From Didymella arachidicola (lineage: Eukaryota > Ascomycota > Dothideomycetes > Pleosporales > Didymellaceae), in contig CM049986.1 in NCBI GenBank assembly GCA_016630955.3, forward strand, positions 806,001-870,000: a DNA stretch of 64,000 nucleotides, given 5' to 3'. Below, in pieces: positions 11,061 to 22,581 of this stretch (position 1 is the stretch's first letter; each line of letters begins with the position of its first letter). The translations under genes were made by a program, and so were the position numbers. The notes under the pieces were generated by a model. It ran no database searches. It saw nothing but the letters and a program-made list of their open reading frames with translations, and had not been told where the DNA came from.

Positions 11061-12468
11061 ATGAGCTCGCAGCGATCAAGCGTAGTTCCGCAGGACTTCC
11101 TCGCGCGAATCAGATATTCCAATGCGCTCCCTCCGCCGCCATGTCCCCCTAAGCTCCTCGACATCCCCAACACCGGACTTTCAAGCGGGCAATACACATC
11201 AGCCAGTTTCGCGTCGAGGCTTGCGCGAGAGCAGCCATTGAATATTGAGGCCGACGCGGAGCTTGGTATGCCCATCGACCTGGTTGGTATTCCCAAGGTG
11301 TTCGACGGAGATGAATCTGGTAAGAGATGAGCAACGCGCAAGCTATTGGCAATGACTGACGCGTTACTCAGCTATTCACGCTATGGCACACCCGCCGCCT
11401 CTATGCGCTGCTGATCGAGCCCTGATGCGACCGCCCAATGCGCTCGGAAAGACACACAACAACGCTACGGGCACATCGTTCTTGCGACGCACAGAATACA
11501 TCACCTCGAGCACAACAGGTGGTTCCAAATTCGAGTCCAGCAACTCCTCCAACACGATGCGCGTGCGACGAAAGCGCAAGCTTCAGGACACCTCAGTCGA
11601 TGATCCCATCAACATCTCCAGACACATCCTGAAGGGCTTCAACCTCGCGTACCCGGCCGATGCCTACAACGGTCAAGACAGCGCAGAGAACATCCGCGCA
11701 GCAGAGATCTCAGCAGAGGACAGGCAAGCTTGGAATAAGCCAAAGAACCCGAGGAACCCCAATTTGAGACTGCTGGACTCGTACCCATTGCTGCCAGATT
11801 GGGATGCCACGACCGACACAGGCGCGTACATGATGTTCAAGTACATGGCTGCGCCCGTCAACGACCCTCTCGACCCCACATACGATCCCCGCCTCGATGT
11901 TGCGCTCTTGCGCCCTGCAGGCCAGTCGATCAAAGACCAAGAACTCTACCAACAGGAGAAAGAAGCTCAGAAGGAAGACCCCACAGCCCCAGCACCAACC
12001 TCACGATTCCACTTCGAGTTCTTCCTGCCCGGCAGCCGTGACCGTGTGAACGACATCCAGCGCAACCTGTCGACCAACGAACCCAACGCTGACGACATCG
12101 TCTTCGACGGCGAAGGCGAAGACGACGAAGGCCGCCGCCGCAAGTTCTTCAAGTACGACAACATCCGCACATACGAGACCTCGCAGCAGGTCGCCTGCGA
12201 AGATGTGTACGGCGACGTCGTCGCGCTTGCCGTGCATGACCCGGAAAAACACAGGCAAGACAGTCTGCGCAGCACGAAGCTGCAGAAGGCTGCGTACTTC
12301 TATCCCATCATTCAGAAGACGAGCATCAGGCCGCGAAGGCCAGGGCACTTCGAGATGGTGGAGGAGCAGCAGCGCGTCGATGTTATTGAGGCCGCGGGCA
12401 AGGACCCTGGAAATGAGGCAGAGAAGAGAGAGGCCTATAGAAAGAAGGCTGAGCCTGTTGAGGCATGA
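11061..12468 (+). CDS. PAF1: RNA polymerase II-associated factor Paf1
   Basis: Exons 11061-11319 and 11372-12468 with a 52-bp intron (GTAAGA, CTGAC branch, CTCAG); 451 residues. The N-terminus is diagnostic: DFLARIRYSNALPPPPCPPK, then LDIPN, and a segment with ADAELGMPIDL. Exon 2 opens with AIHAMAHPPP and contains LMRPPNALGK and TSFLRRTEYI, all hallmarks of Paf1. Acidic Asp/Glu-rich stretches lie in the C-terminal half. Paf1 is a core subunit of the PAF complex, which travels with RNA polymerase II and supports elongation and histone H2B ubiquitination and H3 methylation. The ATG at 11061 begins MSSQRSSVVPQDF; an upstream in-frame extension has no better start. Nuclear. Confidence 0.93.
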
Positions 12469-12766
12469 TCATCTCCCAGCGTGGATGGAGACCTTTGGTA
12501 GCATAGCGTGGCGTTGGAGCGGAAAATTGTATCATATCGAGGCACGTCTTGTCCGAAAACTTGTGGCTTATAGGACTGGAATCAGCATGTCTGACGCGCG
12601 ACGTCAGTAGACGATGAACGTGGAGTAAAATGAATTCGACTGCTGATCAGCCAAGATAGACGCAGAGCCCGCCCCTCTACACCAATGACTGACTATGCAA
12701 GAGATGGAGTGACCTCCTGGAAACCCAAACGCCAATCGTGAATCGTAACGGAACATCACAAGTCGC

Positions 12767-15104
12767 TCAGTCATCAAGACCAAAGACCCGACTCTCTGGA
12801 TCCTCCCACCGCTTACTTTTCAGGATTCTCATCTTCTTGATTGGACTCGCACTCCTCCCCATCGCCTCGCGCTCAAGCTGCTCAACCTTCGCCCTCAGCA
12901 CCTCGTTCTCGCGCTCCAGCACCTCGTTTCGCTCCCTTACCTCTGGATCAGGGTCTTCATACACCTTGACCGGCTCCTCAAGACGCATCTGCGCTTTTGT
13001 CGCCTTGATGACGACGTCGATCTTTGAGTCGAGATGGGCTTGCTGGTTATCCTGCTCATTGTCGAGTGTCGCTTGCCAGCGCCGGCGCTCCTGGTCGACT
13101 GCGGCTTCCATCTCGAGAAAGCACTCGTCACGGACTTCTTGCTCAAGAGACGCCATGCGGTCCTCTGCTGCGGTCCATGACTGCTCTGCGGCTTTGCGGC
13201 GCGCGGTCTCTTCCGAGAGGCGCAGTGCGAAGATCGAGAGCTCTTGCTGGAGACGTGCGATTTCGGAGGCTGAGGACTCGAGCTCGTCCAGGAGAACGGA
13301 GGGTGTGCTCCGTCCGGAGCAGGCGGTCCCTGGGCGTATGGGGAGAGCGGAAGTGTAAGAGGGTGTGCGTGGGACGGTCACTTCACGCGCGAGGGCGGAG
13401 TAGCGCAGAATCTGGGACGTTGCGTTGTAATCGCCTTGTGCGTCGGCGGTAACGATCATGATAGACTTCTGAGGCGGAATTTGTTGTGTGGACCGTGTGT
13501 TCGAAGGGAAGGAGTTGGAGAAGAGGAGCTCCGTGAGCTTGCATTGACGGAAAGGAACAACGTTCTTAGGACACGTTAGTAGTGAGCTGGGCTGTCAGTA
13601 GATATGGAACGTACCTTGGAGCCCTCTTGGTGGTCAGCCTGCATCTGCATACATTGGCCAAGGTACATCAACGACTCATTGATCTTACCAGCCTCAGCGA
13701 GCGTAGAACCAGCGGTCTTTGCGTTGCGTGCACGCTCAGAACCGGCAAGATCTACAATGCTCAGTTGACTGCTTGACCATGGTCCCTTGTACCGGGCATC
13801 CCGCTTCTTGATCTCCACACAGAAGAAGCCGTGACTGCGAGAGCTCACAGAATTGCTTCCCGTGCCAGCCACCTTACGCTCCATCAGACCAGTCTCAAGA
13901 ACCATCATAGCGTCTTCAAAGCTACCGCAGATGACCTTGGTCAAACCTGCCACCACTTTGCGATCTGGACTTTGTTCTGTACTCTTGAACAACAGCGCTC
14001 GGCGCTTGACGTTGGGATGCTTGCTCTTTATGGCATTTCCTGTCAGAAGATCGAAGATGCGGTCGTTGTACACCTCGTACATCGAAATGACTATAGCATA
14101 CTCGGCGGTAGGATCGGCAGGTATATGAATATCGGCAACACTTGGGGCTTGCGGCAGCGCAGAGGGACGAGGGATCTTGTTCGACCGAGAGGCGCCTTGC
14201 GAGACGAAACTAGCGTCCTTTGATGTACGTGAGTCGAAGCTCACAGTTGATTGTGCGAAGTTTATGAGAGTTGCTTTGACAGGGTGGGTAGAGTGGATGT
14301 TTGCACTTGAGCGAGACGAGAAAGTAGCTCGTAGAGCTGGATACAGTGTTTCAGAGGTCACCAGGTGGAAGTTTTGACACAGTGAAGGTTAGAGATATGA
14401 CAAGAGTAAAGAGACATGAAAATGATTCAACTTACAGGTCCAGGTGTATTTGCTCGAGACGGAAACTTTTCGGACTGGTTGTCACCGTACATGGAGTCCA
14501 GGTAGGCGGAAGCAGTAAACATGTTGGCTTCTGATACATCCGCTGTAGCAAGGGAGGAAAATGCTGGAGCACCATAGAACGACTGTACGAGTTGCTCTTC
14601 GCAGGTCTGGAAGAGAGCATCGAGGGTCATCTGGACGAGTCCGCGCTGCGACTTATTTCCGAGTATAGTGTGGCTCTGTCAAAGCGTTAGTATTCTATCT
14701 ACGTCGACCGACACTGACGTATGCACCTTTCCAGACCCTGTAACACCCAAAGTCGCCAAAAGACCATCTCGTCCATGGCATCCAGGTGCGCCCATCACTC
14801 CTTCAATCATGGGCACAATGCCCGTTCCCTTGAAGATGTCTCTCTGGTGCGCATCTTCCTCGAAGACTTGTGTGAATGCAAAACGCTCAATGGCGCGCTT
14901 GCGGTTTTCATTGACGAGTGGTCGAACGGTGATATGTGTTGGGTGGCTGTCAATTCGCTCTTCAACCGTGAGGAAACGAGGGTTTGCGGGGTTCGACGGG
15001 CGCAGTCGCAAGTAGACGTCGAAGAGGGCGCTCGAAGGCCGTGGTGGAGGCTCCATTGCCATCATTAGTGTTTTTGGTGGGGAGTTTGGAGGTGTCGTTG
15101 ACAT
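12767..15104 (-). CDS. Kinesin-6-like motor protein
   Basis: Exons on the minus strand: 15104-14727, 14675-14436, 14336-13615 and 13564-12767, about 712 residues. Motor motifs are intact: P-loop GVTGSGKSHT (completed across intron 1), switch I NSVSSRSHG, switch II VDLAGSE, and INESLMYLGQC with VPFRQCKLTELL. The long insert between the P-loop block and YAIVISMYEVYNDRIFDLL is the loop-6 expansion typical of kinesin-6 (MKLP/KIF20 group). The C-terminal third is coiled coil (LLDELESSASEIARLQQEL and onward), ending in a basic tail. Kinesin-6 motors act on the anaphase spindle midzone. Introns 1 (14676-14726) and 3 (13565-13614) are clean. Intron 2 is not: the only simple GT-AG pair (14435 to 14337) leaves the reading frame one base out, so that junction inside loop 6 is unresolved. 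Confidence 0.82.
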
Positions 15105-16557
15105 TGTAGCACCGGATAATTCTTTCATATGCAGGTCAAGTCGTACCTGCTGCCGTTTGCAAACGTGTGGCGCGCCGTTGTTCCCTGGGCAACCGACGCG
15201 CCCGCGTTGCGCTAGTACCCCACACGCGAGCCTGGTCCTCAATCGAGGAACTTGGCTTTGGATCTTTGACCCCTCGAAAATGTCGTCCCTCAGTCAGCGA
15301 GCGGTTCCGTTCGAGCCTGCGACGCGTTCCTTTGCCCTACACGACGTCTCGCCTCCAACTCGTTGTTGCCGGATGACGTATCATTGGCAATAGTGGTCCA
15401 GTTCAAGTACTGAAGGTCTTGCGTGCTGGAGCTGCTGCATTCAATGAGGATCCTGAGTTTCGTTCTGACAATCTTGTGCACCTCGGGGGCGGTACAGACG
15501 AGTCAGAAGACGACTCTGAAGTCGATCCAGATGAATCTGGGGCCTCCTCGGAAAGCGATACAGAAGGGTCTGTAGGCTACTCTGAAAGCGACTCAGAAAA
15601 CTCTGAGCACGTTTCCGACAATGGGACATGGGTCGACAGAGTCGAATTTGTTCTAATTGGTGTTCCCGGCCTGGTATATAAGGAGAAGTCGCCGAGCTAT
15701 TGGAATGAACAGATAATCTGATCTCCTGCTTTCTAGTTGCCAGTGACACATAAGCAGTGAACACACTGCGGAGATTTAACACCTAACGAATCAATCCCCT
15801 ACCGGCCTCCTGCACGAGCCTCGAAATGAGCAAGCATGGCAAAGATGTTTACACCAACGACTGTAACGGTACTTTGTCACATTTATGCAATGCATTCGAC
15901 GGGCAATGCATAATGCAGGCGTTCGACCTGGGGCCAGTTGTGAGAACATTTTTGTCGCCGGACGTATCGAGGAGATGTGTATCAATGAGAAAGGGCGTTC
16001 TATCCTACGTCTGGACACACGTGGGCATGCAAACGGAAATTGCGCTTGGGATCAATTACAGATACTGTACTGTTTAAAACCAGGAGTACCATTCTGAGCA
16101 TTGCGGCAATCATGCAGAAAGCCGCAAAGCAGAAGTCGCCATGTCAGTGTCCGAAAGAGTCGCGCGCCTATATCCTTCGATGGTCGAAGCGCTTCAGTAC
16201 CTTGTTACAGAGCAACAGCTGAGCTCTACACATCCTGCATAGCTTATTCTTACACAGTAGCTCTTCTTTACCCGCGATTATATTCTTAATCTTTTCCCTA
16301 TGCTATCGAGTGATAGATCCGATGGTGTTGGTCGGTGGCCACGGAAAACATGAAGCGTAATCTACTGACATTCAGGACAAAGCCAACAGCAGCACTCGCT
16401 GTGCATTAGAAAGCGTTAAACTATTTACACCACACTGTGCTACAAAGTATGTACAAGAACGGTAATGTGACTCAGACCGCGCGCCAGTATGCTATGCAAG
16501 TCCAGTGTACTCATCAACGGTGAAGAGCTATGTTGCTCTGCATGCTAACATCGTTAT
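15105..16557. other. Spacer with weak ORFs between kinesin and FAD oxidase
   Basis: Two suggestive but unsupported stretches. Around 15419-15721 an acidic Ser/Asp/Glu-rich frame of about 100 codons (DDSEVDPDESG, SESDSENSEH) has no ATG; in the same frame upstream a single TGA at about 15374 separates it from further open sequence, so it may be a broken or spliced gene. Around 15826-16097 two overlapping frames contain several cysteines. I cannot assemble a credible gene from either. Confidence 0.3.
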
Positions 16558-18332
16558 CTACGCACGGCACATCCTGCCGTCCTTGTCCACCGTCCATGCA
16601 TCGCTACCAACGCTCTTAAGATTGTAGAAGACGTGACCAGGGTCATACTTATCTTTGATAGACTTGAGCTTGGCGTAGTTGCTGCCGTAGAAAGTGTTCT
16701 GCCAGTCGGGCTGCTGGAAGTCGGCCTCGTTCATGTACGAGCCACTGCCAGGAGTGACCTTCTCGATCTTGGGCATGAGGACCTCGGTCATCTTCTTCTG
16801 GGCGGCCTCCATATCGACCCATGGAGCGGTACTATTCCAGTTGGTGATGAGCTGAAGCTGCGTGATGGCGCCGCGCCACGCGGGCAAGACGGAATTGTCG
16901 GGAGTGTTCGCACGCTTGGAGTAGTCGGCGGAAGAACCGGCGAGGAGAACGCCCTCTTTTGCGAGCTCGGCAAAGACTTTGTTCAGCTCGGCAGCATTGT
17001 TCTCAACAACGTCACGGGGAATCAGGCGACCGCCGAACTGGTAGCGATTGACCTCAAAGCTACCCTTGGGGAGAGGGCCGAGGTAGCGGTCGTAGTGGTC
17101 GTAGTATGAGAGCTCGCTGTAGGCAATGGGAGGAGTGATACCAAGGGATATGAGGTAGTCAGACCACGGCTTGAGAACCTCCCTAGCCTTGGCCTCAGTC
17201 GAATCCCACATGGTGAGGGGCTTAATGACTATGTATTGAGTGCTGATCAGGAAGACGACCATGGCACCGGCGTCGATCATGGCAGGGAGAAGCTCAATGA
17301 ACTTGGCGGTAAGTGCGGCGTAGTTTTCAGGGGTAGTGGATGAGGCGAGGAGCTGCATAGCGGCACCACCGACCGTCTTCGACTCGTGAGCCTTGATGGT
17401 GATGGAGGTAATGATGCCGTAAGTGCCACCACCGCCGCCGGATAGAGCCCAGTAGAGATCGGAGTTCTGACTTGGAGAAGCGGTGAGGATCTTGCCGGCG
17501 GCTGTGACGACCTCATAGGAGAGGACCTGGTCAGCAGCAAGACCGAAGGCACTGCTGAGAATGGAGTGACCACCACCCTGAAGAAAACCAGCCAGTCCTA
17601 CTGTCGCGCATTCACCGGATATGACGGTCATGCCCTGCTTGGCAGCAGCCTGGACCAGCTCATAGCCGATAACACCGGCACCAACAGTGGCAGAGGGACC
17701 AGTGTAATACTTGTCGGACCATTGACCGAAGGTAATGTTCTTGAGACCTTGGGTCCAGACAGCAAGAGCTCCAGCTCCAGTAGATCTGCCCAGGAAATCG
17801 TGACCAGTGTTACGGGCGAGAACGCGGACATTCTTATCCTTAGCGAACGCGAGAGCAGCGACAACGTCTCCAGCATCGGTAGCCTTTACCGAGTATGAAA
17901 CGTAGTTGCCAAGCTTGCAAGGCTTAGCACGGTCGCCGAAGGGATCGCACTCTTGTGTGGCGAAGTAGGCTTGCATGATAGAGTGACCGGACGTAGTGCT
18001 ATCATCGTTAGCTATTGCGGACTGTGATCATGCCGCAACCCTTACTGTGTAAGAGGGTTAGTCCATTCTGCCTTCAACGCGCTGCAGGCAGTCTCATCAT
18101 AGGTGGGATCGTGGCATGGCGTGCCGATAGGGACAGTCTTGACCAGCTTTCCGCTGACGGTGCTATTCAGCTTCGACCAAGCATCATCCTTTGGCCAAGC
18201 AGCATCTCCCGGTAGGACATGGCAGTTGTCGTTTGCACCGCGAGGGGCAGGCGGACCGGGCGGGCTTGGGGGGCCAGGTTGAGCAGCGATTAGCTTCGCG
18301 AGAAGTAGAGCCGTGGTAAGCTTTGCAAACAT
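16558..18332 (-). CDS. Secreted FAD-linked (berberine-bridge-like) oxidoreductase
   Basis: Exons 18332-18046 and 17998-16558 with a 47-bp intron (GTAAGG...GATAG, GCTAAC branch); 575 residues. A signal peptide (MFAKLTTALLLAKLIAAQ) is followed by a Pro-rich linker. The FAD_binding_4 core shows RNTGHDFLGRSTGAG, whose His is the usual covalent flavin site, and GECATVGLAGFLQGGGHS, whose Cys matches the second covalent site of berberine-bridge enzymes. The C-terminus YDPGHVFYNLKSVGSDAW is the BBE signature. Members oxidise sugars, alcohols or secondary metabolites and make hydrogen peroxide; the substrate is unknown. No biosynthetic cluster surrounds it, so an extracellular carbohydrate or phenolic oxidase role is a reasonable inference. 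Confidence 0.9.
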
Positions 18333-19664
18333 CTTGTCAAGAGATCAGAACGAGATCAGGCGGGAGCTCAACCAGTAGAGATGATACCAAAAATGCAGCC
18401 TCAATCTTTCATTTATAGTCAGTGAACGTCCCCTATTTCCTTCTCATGACCTCGCCACTAACTACTGCGATGCTTTGTATCCATTTCGGAAGCCATCTCG
18501 AAGTAGAGCATTTGGTTCCATCCGCGTTGAACGCTTCGAGGGTCTCTCGAGGGGTTGCTTCCCTTTGTAGAATGCAGCGCCGTAACGATCCACTTGGATG
18601 CCGTGACAGCCAATTTTGCTCTGCGACGTTGCTTCCTTTGAAGTCCTTTCGGCAATCGTTGGCCGACGACAAGGTCTGCTCGCAGGGAAGCCACCGACGG
18701 ATGCTTGTTTGCAACTGCCTTCAGTAATATGACCGGTAGCGCAGGGCACTCGCAGGCGGAGGCAAGGGCAGGTTGAAGGCGAGTGGGTAGTGATGCCTTA
18801 CAGGAGAGCCAATGGAAGCTGGAGGAGCCCTGGATTAAGCGTTGGTGGGAAAATCCTCCACGGGCAGTGGCCATATCGTGCCCTGAAGCGACGAGATCCA
18901 CAGCTAGCGGCAGCTCGCGCGGTTCCGCGTGTCAGTAGTCGATGGAAGGCGCCCCATGGCCCGCAGTTCGTTGCCCTTGGAAGACGGGGCCCTGCTGGAT
19001 AGAGGAGGTGCGAAGCGAGATGACAGGCATTGCGCAAATTCTTGCATTGATCTCACATTTCGGCCCATTGCAGATCAACCACGTGTGAATGCACCGTTGC
19101 GCAATCAGTAATCTTGTCGCATAATAGATCTCACGAGACCCATCGTACATGTGTGACTGCGAGATCCCAACAGTCAGCTCGATCTGACTGTATGTGCCGC
19201 AACAGCGCCACACGGGAGGCGTTCGGCAGACGGCATTCCTAGCGAGCGGTCTCCCCACACCCTTCGCCGATGCTCTTCGACAGAGTTCACGACGAAGACG
19301 ACGCCGTGTGCTGACATCCCATGGGAATCCTAGGGTAAGCCACGGTGCCGAGTGACATGTGGTCCGCAGACATTTGTGCCGGGCGACCTTCTGCACTATC
19401 GAAACGTCTTGGCAGAGCTACTCGGGCAGTCTACCAAGGGAAGACGCACGGTAGTTCTGCCGCAAGTCGCACGAGTCGTGGGATCCTCGAGTATAAACTA
19501 CACGACTAATCCCTGCGCATATCACACTCTTGACTAGCTATGGTGTGACGGATCAGTCTGGCCTTCACTGGTCAACAGTCATTCTCCCGCATTGCGCAAC
19601 CCTCGAATTACAACAGTGAATTCCCTCTGGAAGTTGTGCTTTCCGAGCATCCAGCATCTTCATC
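18333..19664. other. Gene-poor spacer
   Basis: About 1.3 kb shared promoter space between the divergent FAD oxidase (-) and receptor (+) genes. Open frames on both strands mirror one another and have no recognisable domain. Confidence 0.5.
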
Positions 19665-21150
19665 ATGAAGAATCACCTCCACGCATTGTTGCTCTTAGTA
19701 TTCGGGCTGTGTGCAACGACCTTGGCTCAGTCTCAGGTTATGCCACCATGTGCTGTGAGTCTGCCAGTCTGGTTACCCCTTCATCTCTTACTTATAGGCT
19801 CCAGAAACTTTGCCTTCTAAGCGCCTTTGGGACGAATACCTGCACGCCCACCGACAAAGCCTGCATTTGCACAAACCCCATATTTCAGGGCAACGTCACA
19901 GCATGCGTTGCTACAACCTGCACTATTCCTGAGTCTTTGGGTATGTTATGTGCAAGTCAGCATAGAACGCCTGCTTACTAGTGCAGTGACCCGCAATGTC
20001 AGTCTCACCACGTGCGGCGCTCCAGTTCGCAATCACGGCCAAGAGTATGTGGTTCTTTCGAACACGATGATTGTCGTAGCCGCGGTGTTTGTTGCGATCC
20101 GCTTCTTCTTCAAAGCAACAGTGACGCGTATGGACTTTGGCTACGACGATTGGTGTGTGCTCGCTACACTCATCGCCGCGTCCCCAAGTGCCGTCATCAC
20201 TGTATTTGGCACTGTCAAGCATGGTCTTGGTCAAGACATCTGGACACTCACGCCCGAGGAGATTACTGAGATGCTGAAGTGGTTTTACGTCATGGCAACG
20301 CTCTACTTCACCCAGGTCACGTTGCTGAAACTGACGCTCATCTTCTTCTACATCCGCGTATTTCCTGCTAAGGAAGTACAAAGACTTCTTTGGGCCACTG
20401 TACTTTTTGTGGTACTTTTTGGCCTCGTTTTTGACATCGTTGCGATCTTTCAGTGCCGACCCATTCACTACTTCTGGACGAAGTGGGATGGGCTACACAA
20501 AGGTACCTGCATGGATACTAATGCTATTGCAGCTGCCAATGCAGCTATTAGCATTGCACTCGACTTCTGGATGCTTGGCATACCCCTTTGGCAGCTTTGG
20601 GGATTGAAGCTGCACTGGAAGAAGAAAGTCGCTGTTGCGCTTATGTTCTGCCTTGGCACATTCGTGACAATCGTCAGTATACTTCGGCTGCAGTCCCTCG
20701 TACATTTTGCCCAAAGTTCCAACGCAAGTTGGGAATTCTACAGCGTCTCGGTTTGGAGTACAATCGAAATCTGTGTTGGGATTATGTGGTAGGTTGTACT
20801 GTATTCCCTTTGCAAGAAGTTGATCTAACATCGATTGCAGTGCCTGCCTTCCGACTCTTCGTCTGTTTGCGGTTAAGTTATTCCCCATCCTCGGTGGATC
20901 TTCAGCTCGGTCGAGGAACAAGTACTACAACTATGGCAGTGGGAACGAGTTGAAGAATGTTGGGGCGAGCCATAGCAAACGGTCACAACATCACGATATC
21001 ATTGTCTCCAGTCCGAGAAGCGGAGTATTTGACACAGGAGAGGGCATCACTGTTAAGACCAGCTACACAGTACAGCACAGCAAGAGCGATACAGATGAGG
21101 CCAGCTTGGTCAGTCACGAGGAGAAGAGGAGCCCTGGAAACCGCGTCTAG
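19665..21150 (+). CDS. CFEM-domain Pth11-like G-protein-coupled receptor
   Basis: Four exons: 19665-19754, 19805-19940, 19987-20788 and 20841-21150, 445 residues, introns of 46-52 bp. Residues 1-22 are a signal peptide (MKNHLHALLLLVFGLCATTLA). A CFEM domain follows, with the PPCAKLCLLSAF opening, then CTPTDKACIC and VTACVATTC, giving the expected cysteine series. Next come seven hydrophobic segments starting near EYVVLSNTMIVVAAVFVAIR, with the conserved FGYDDWCVLAT block of fungal rhodopsin-like/Pth11 receptors. The cytoplasmic tail is Ser- and His-rich (KTSYTVQHSKSDTDEAS). Pth11-type receptors sense surfaces or host cues. For intron 1 the acceptor at 19804 is preferred over an earlier AG at 19797, because only it restores the CFEM cysteine spacing. 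Confidence 0.88.
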
Positions 21151-22581
21151 ATCTTTACCCAAATCGAATCTGAATCTTGTTGTTATCTCTCCGAGACCTC
21201 CTTTCTACCAGTGCTTGTCCCGCTCTTCAGGATCGGTTTCGACTGCTGCAGCCAAACACTCAACCGGACTCCTGCAGTGAGCTTCTCGAACTGTCCCATG
21301 ATCATGCTCAACTTTCAATTCCGTTTCGCGCAGCACTGCAGGGAATTTTCCATTGTGCCTGTACCTGTTTCCGCTCTCCACCAATGTTTGCTTCCAGACC
21401 TACGGTCCAGATATCAAATTCTTTGATCATACTGAACTTGTAGACTTCCCTGTACCGTTACTACACCCCGCTCTCTACAAACGCTCGTCTCCAATCCTAC
21501 GAGATGTTCAGATCCTAAGTAACAGGCTCGATTTGCTCAATGTCATGCGCTGTGACGTAAGAAATTCAACATTCAGCGACATGTCTGTGACCCGGCTCAA
21601 TGATCTTGACAACACGCTCAGCCATAGCTGCAACTACTGGTAGCATGCGGCACAGGTACCAGACCCGCTCTCTTGGATGGTAACCAGACACCATGTGCCG
21701 CCTATACGAGTGGCTGAAAGCTAGGAAGCCCTAAGAATGGCAATCAGTCATATATGCAGTCAGTGCTGGATACCTACCTCTTTCCCGTTTGGCCTGATCC
21801 GTCGTCACTAATCGGTCTCATGCTTTCCGCATGGCGACTCGTCATGGAATATCCCCTCCAAATTTCAAACTTAGGTACTCTTCGCGAGGTATAGACCCAC
21901 CACGCCCACAAACTGGTCCCCCTTTCCCATCTCCGCTTAACCAGTTCGTATTCACCCCATCTCGAGTCGTGAGAGTTTCGGTAGTCGGAGACCAGCATTC
22001 CGGTCCCCACAGAAAACAGCCGGAAACTTGCACACACGCCGAAAGGTTCCAAGGTTGAATTTGCCCTGCGTGACTCGCGCCCATGCGCGGCTCTAAGCGA
22101 AGCTGTCACTCTGCACAAACTTCGGCATGCACCAAAACAAGAAATGTCCGTATGTAGTGACATGCCGCAAGCGCGTGCTGTATGCAGGGCACACACTCTG
22201 TTGCAATCAATCTAAAATTGATGGGATCACGATGAGCGGTGATGAAGCAAGTAGATTGAAGCGGAAATTCCCACCCCTCAAGTGATCGTCTGGTTACCGA
22301 ACGGCCAAATTACGGCGAGTGCTCCTCCACGTGCGGCTCAGCTCCGCCCTGTCCACAGAACAAACTTGTGGTGGGTGCTTCAAAAGCGTCGATCTAAGAG
22401 GTGATGTGCCCCTGGCTCGCAGATAGATCGTCGTTGTGCTGCTTTACCGTTGAGGAACCTTGGCCGAGCCTCAAGGAAGGAGTGGCTGGAGCTGAGCCAC
22501 TCGAGCCTCGTGTAGCGAATTTGCACCTTGACCTTTGCGAGTCGCATTCATCCTATTTAGTCGCATTCTTCCTTCGGCACG
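21151..22581. other. Gene-poor spacer
   Basis: No gene seen in about 1.4 kb; only short overlapping frames. Confidence 0.5.

Noticed and set aside
12738..13452. Two long + strand frames
   Set aside because: Antisense to the coiled-coil exon of the kinesin gene.
15826..16097. Possible small cysteine-rich secreted protein
   Set aside because: Cysteines are spread over two overlapping frames, no signal peptide, no splice solution found.
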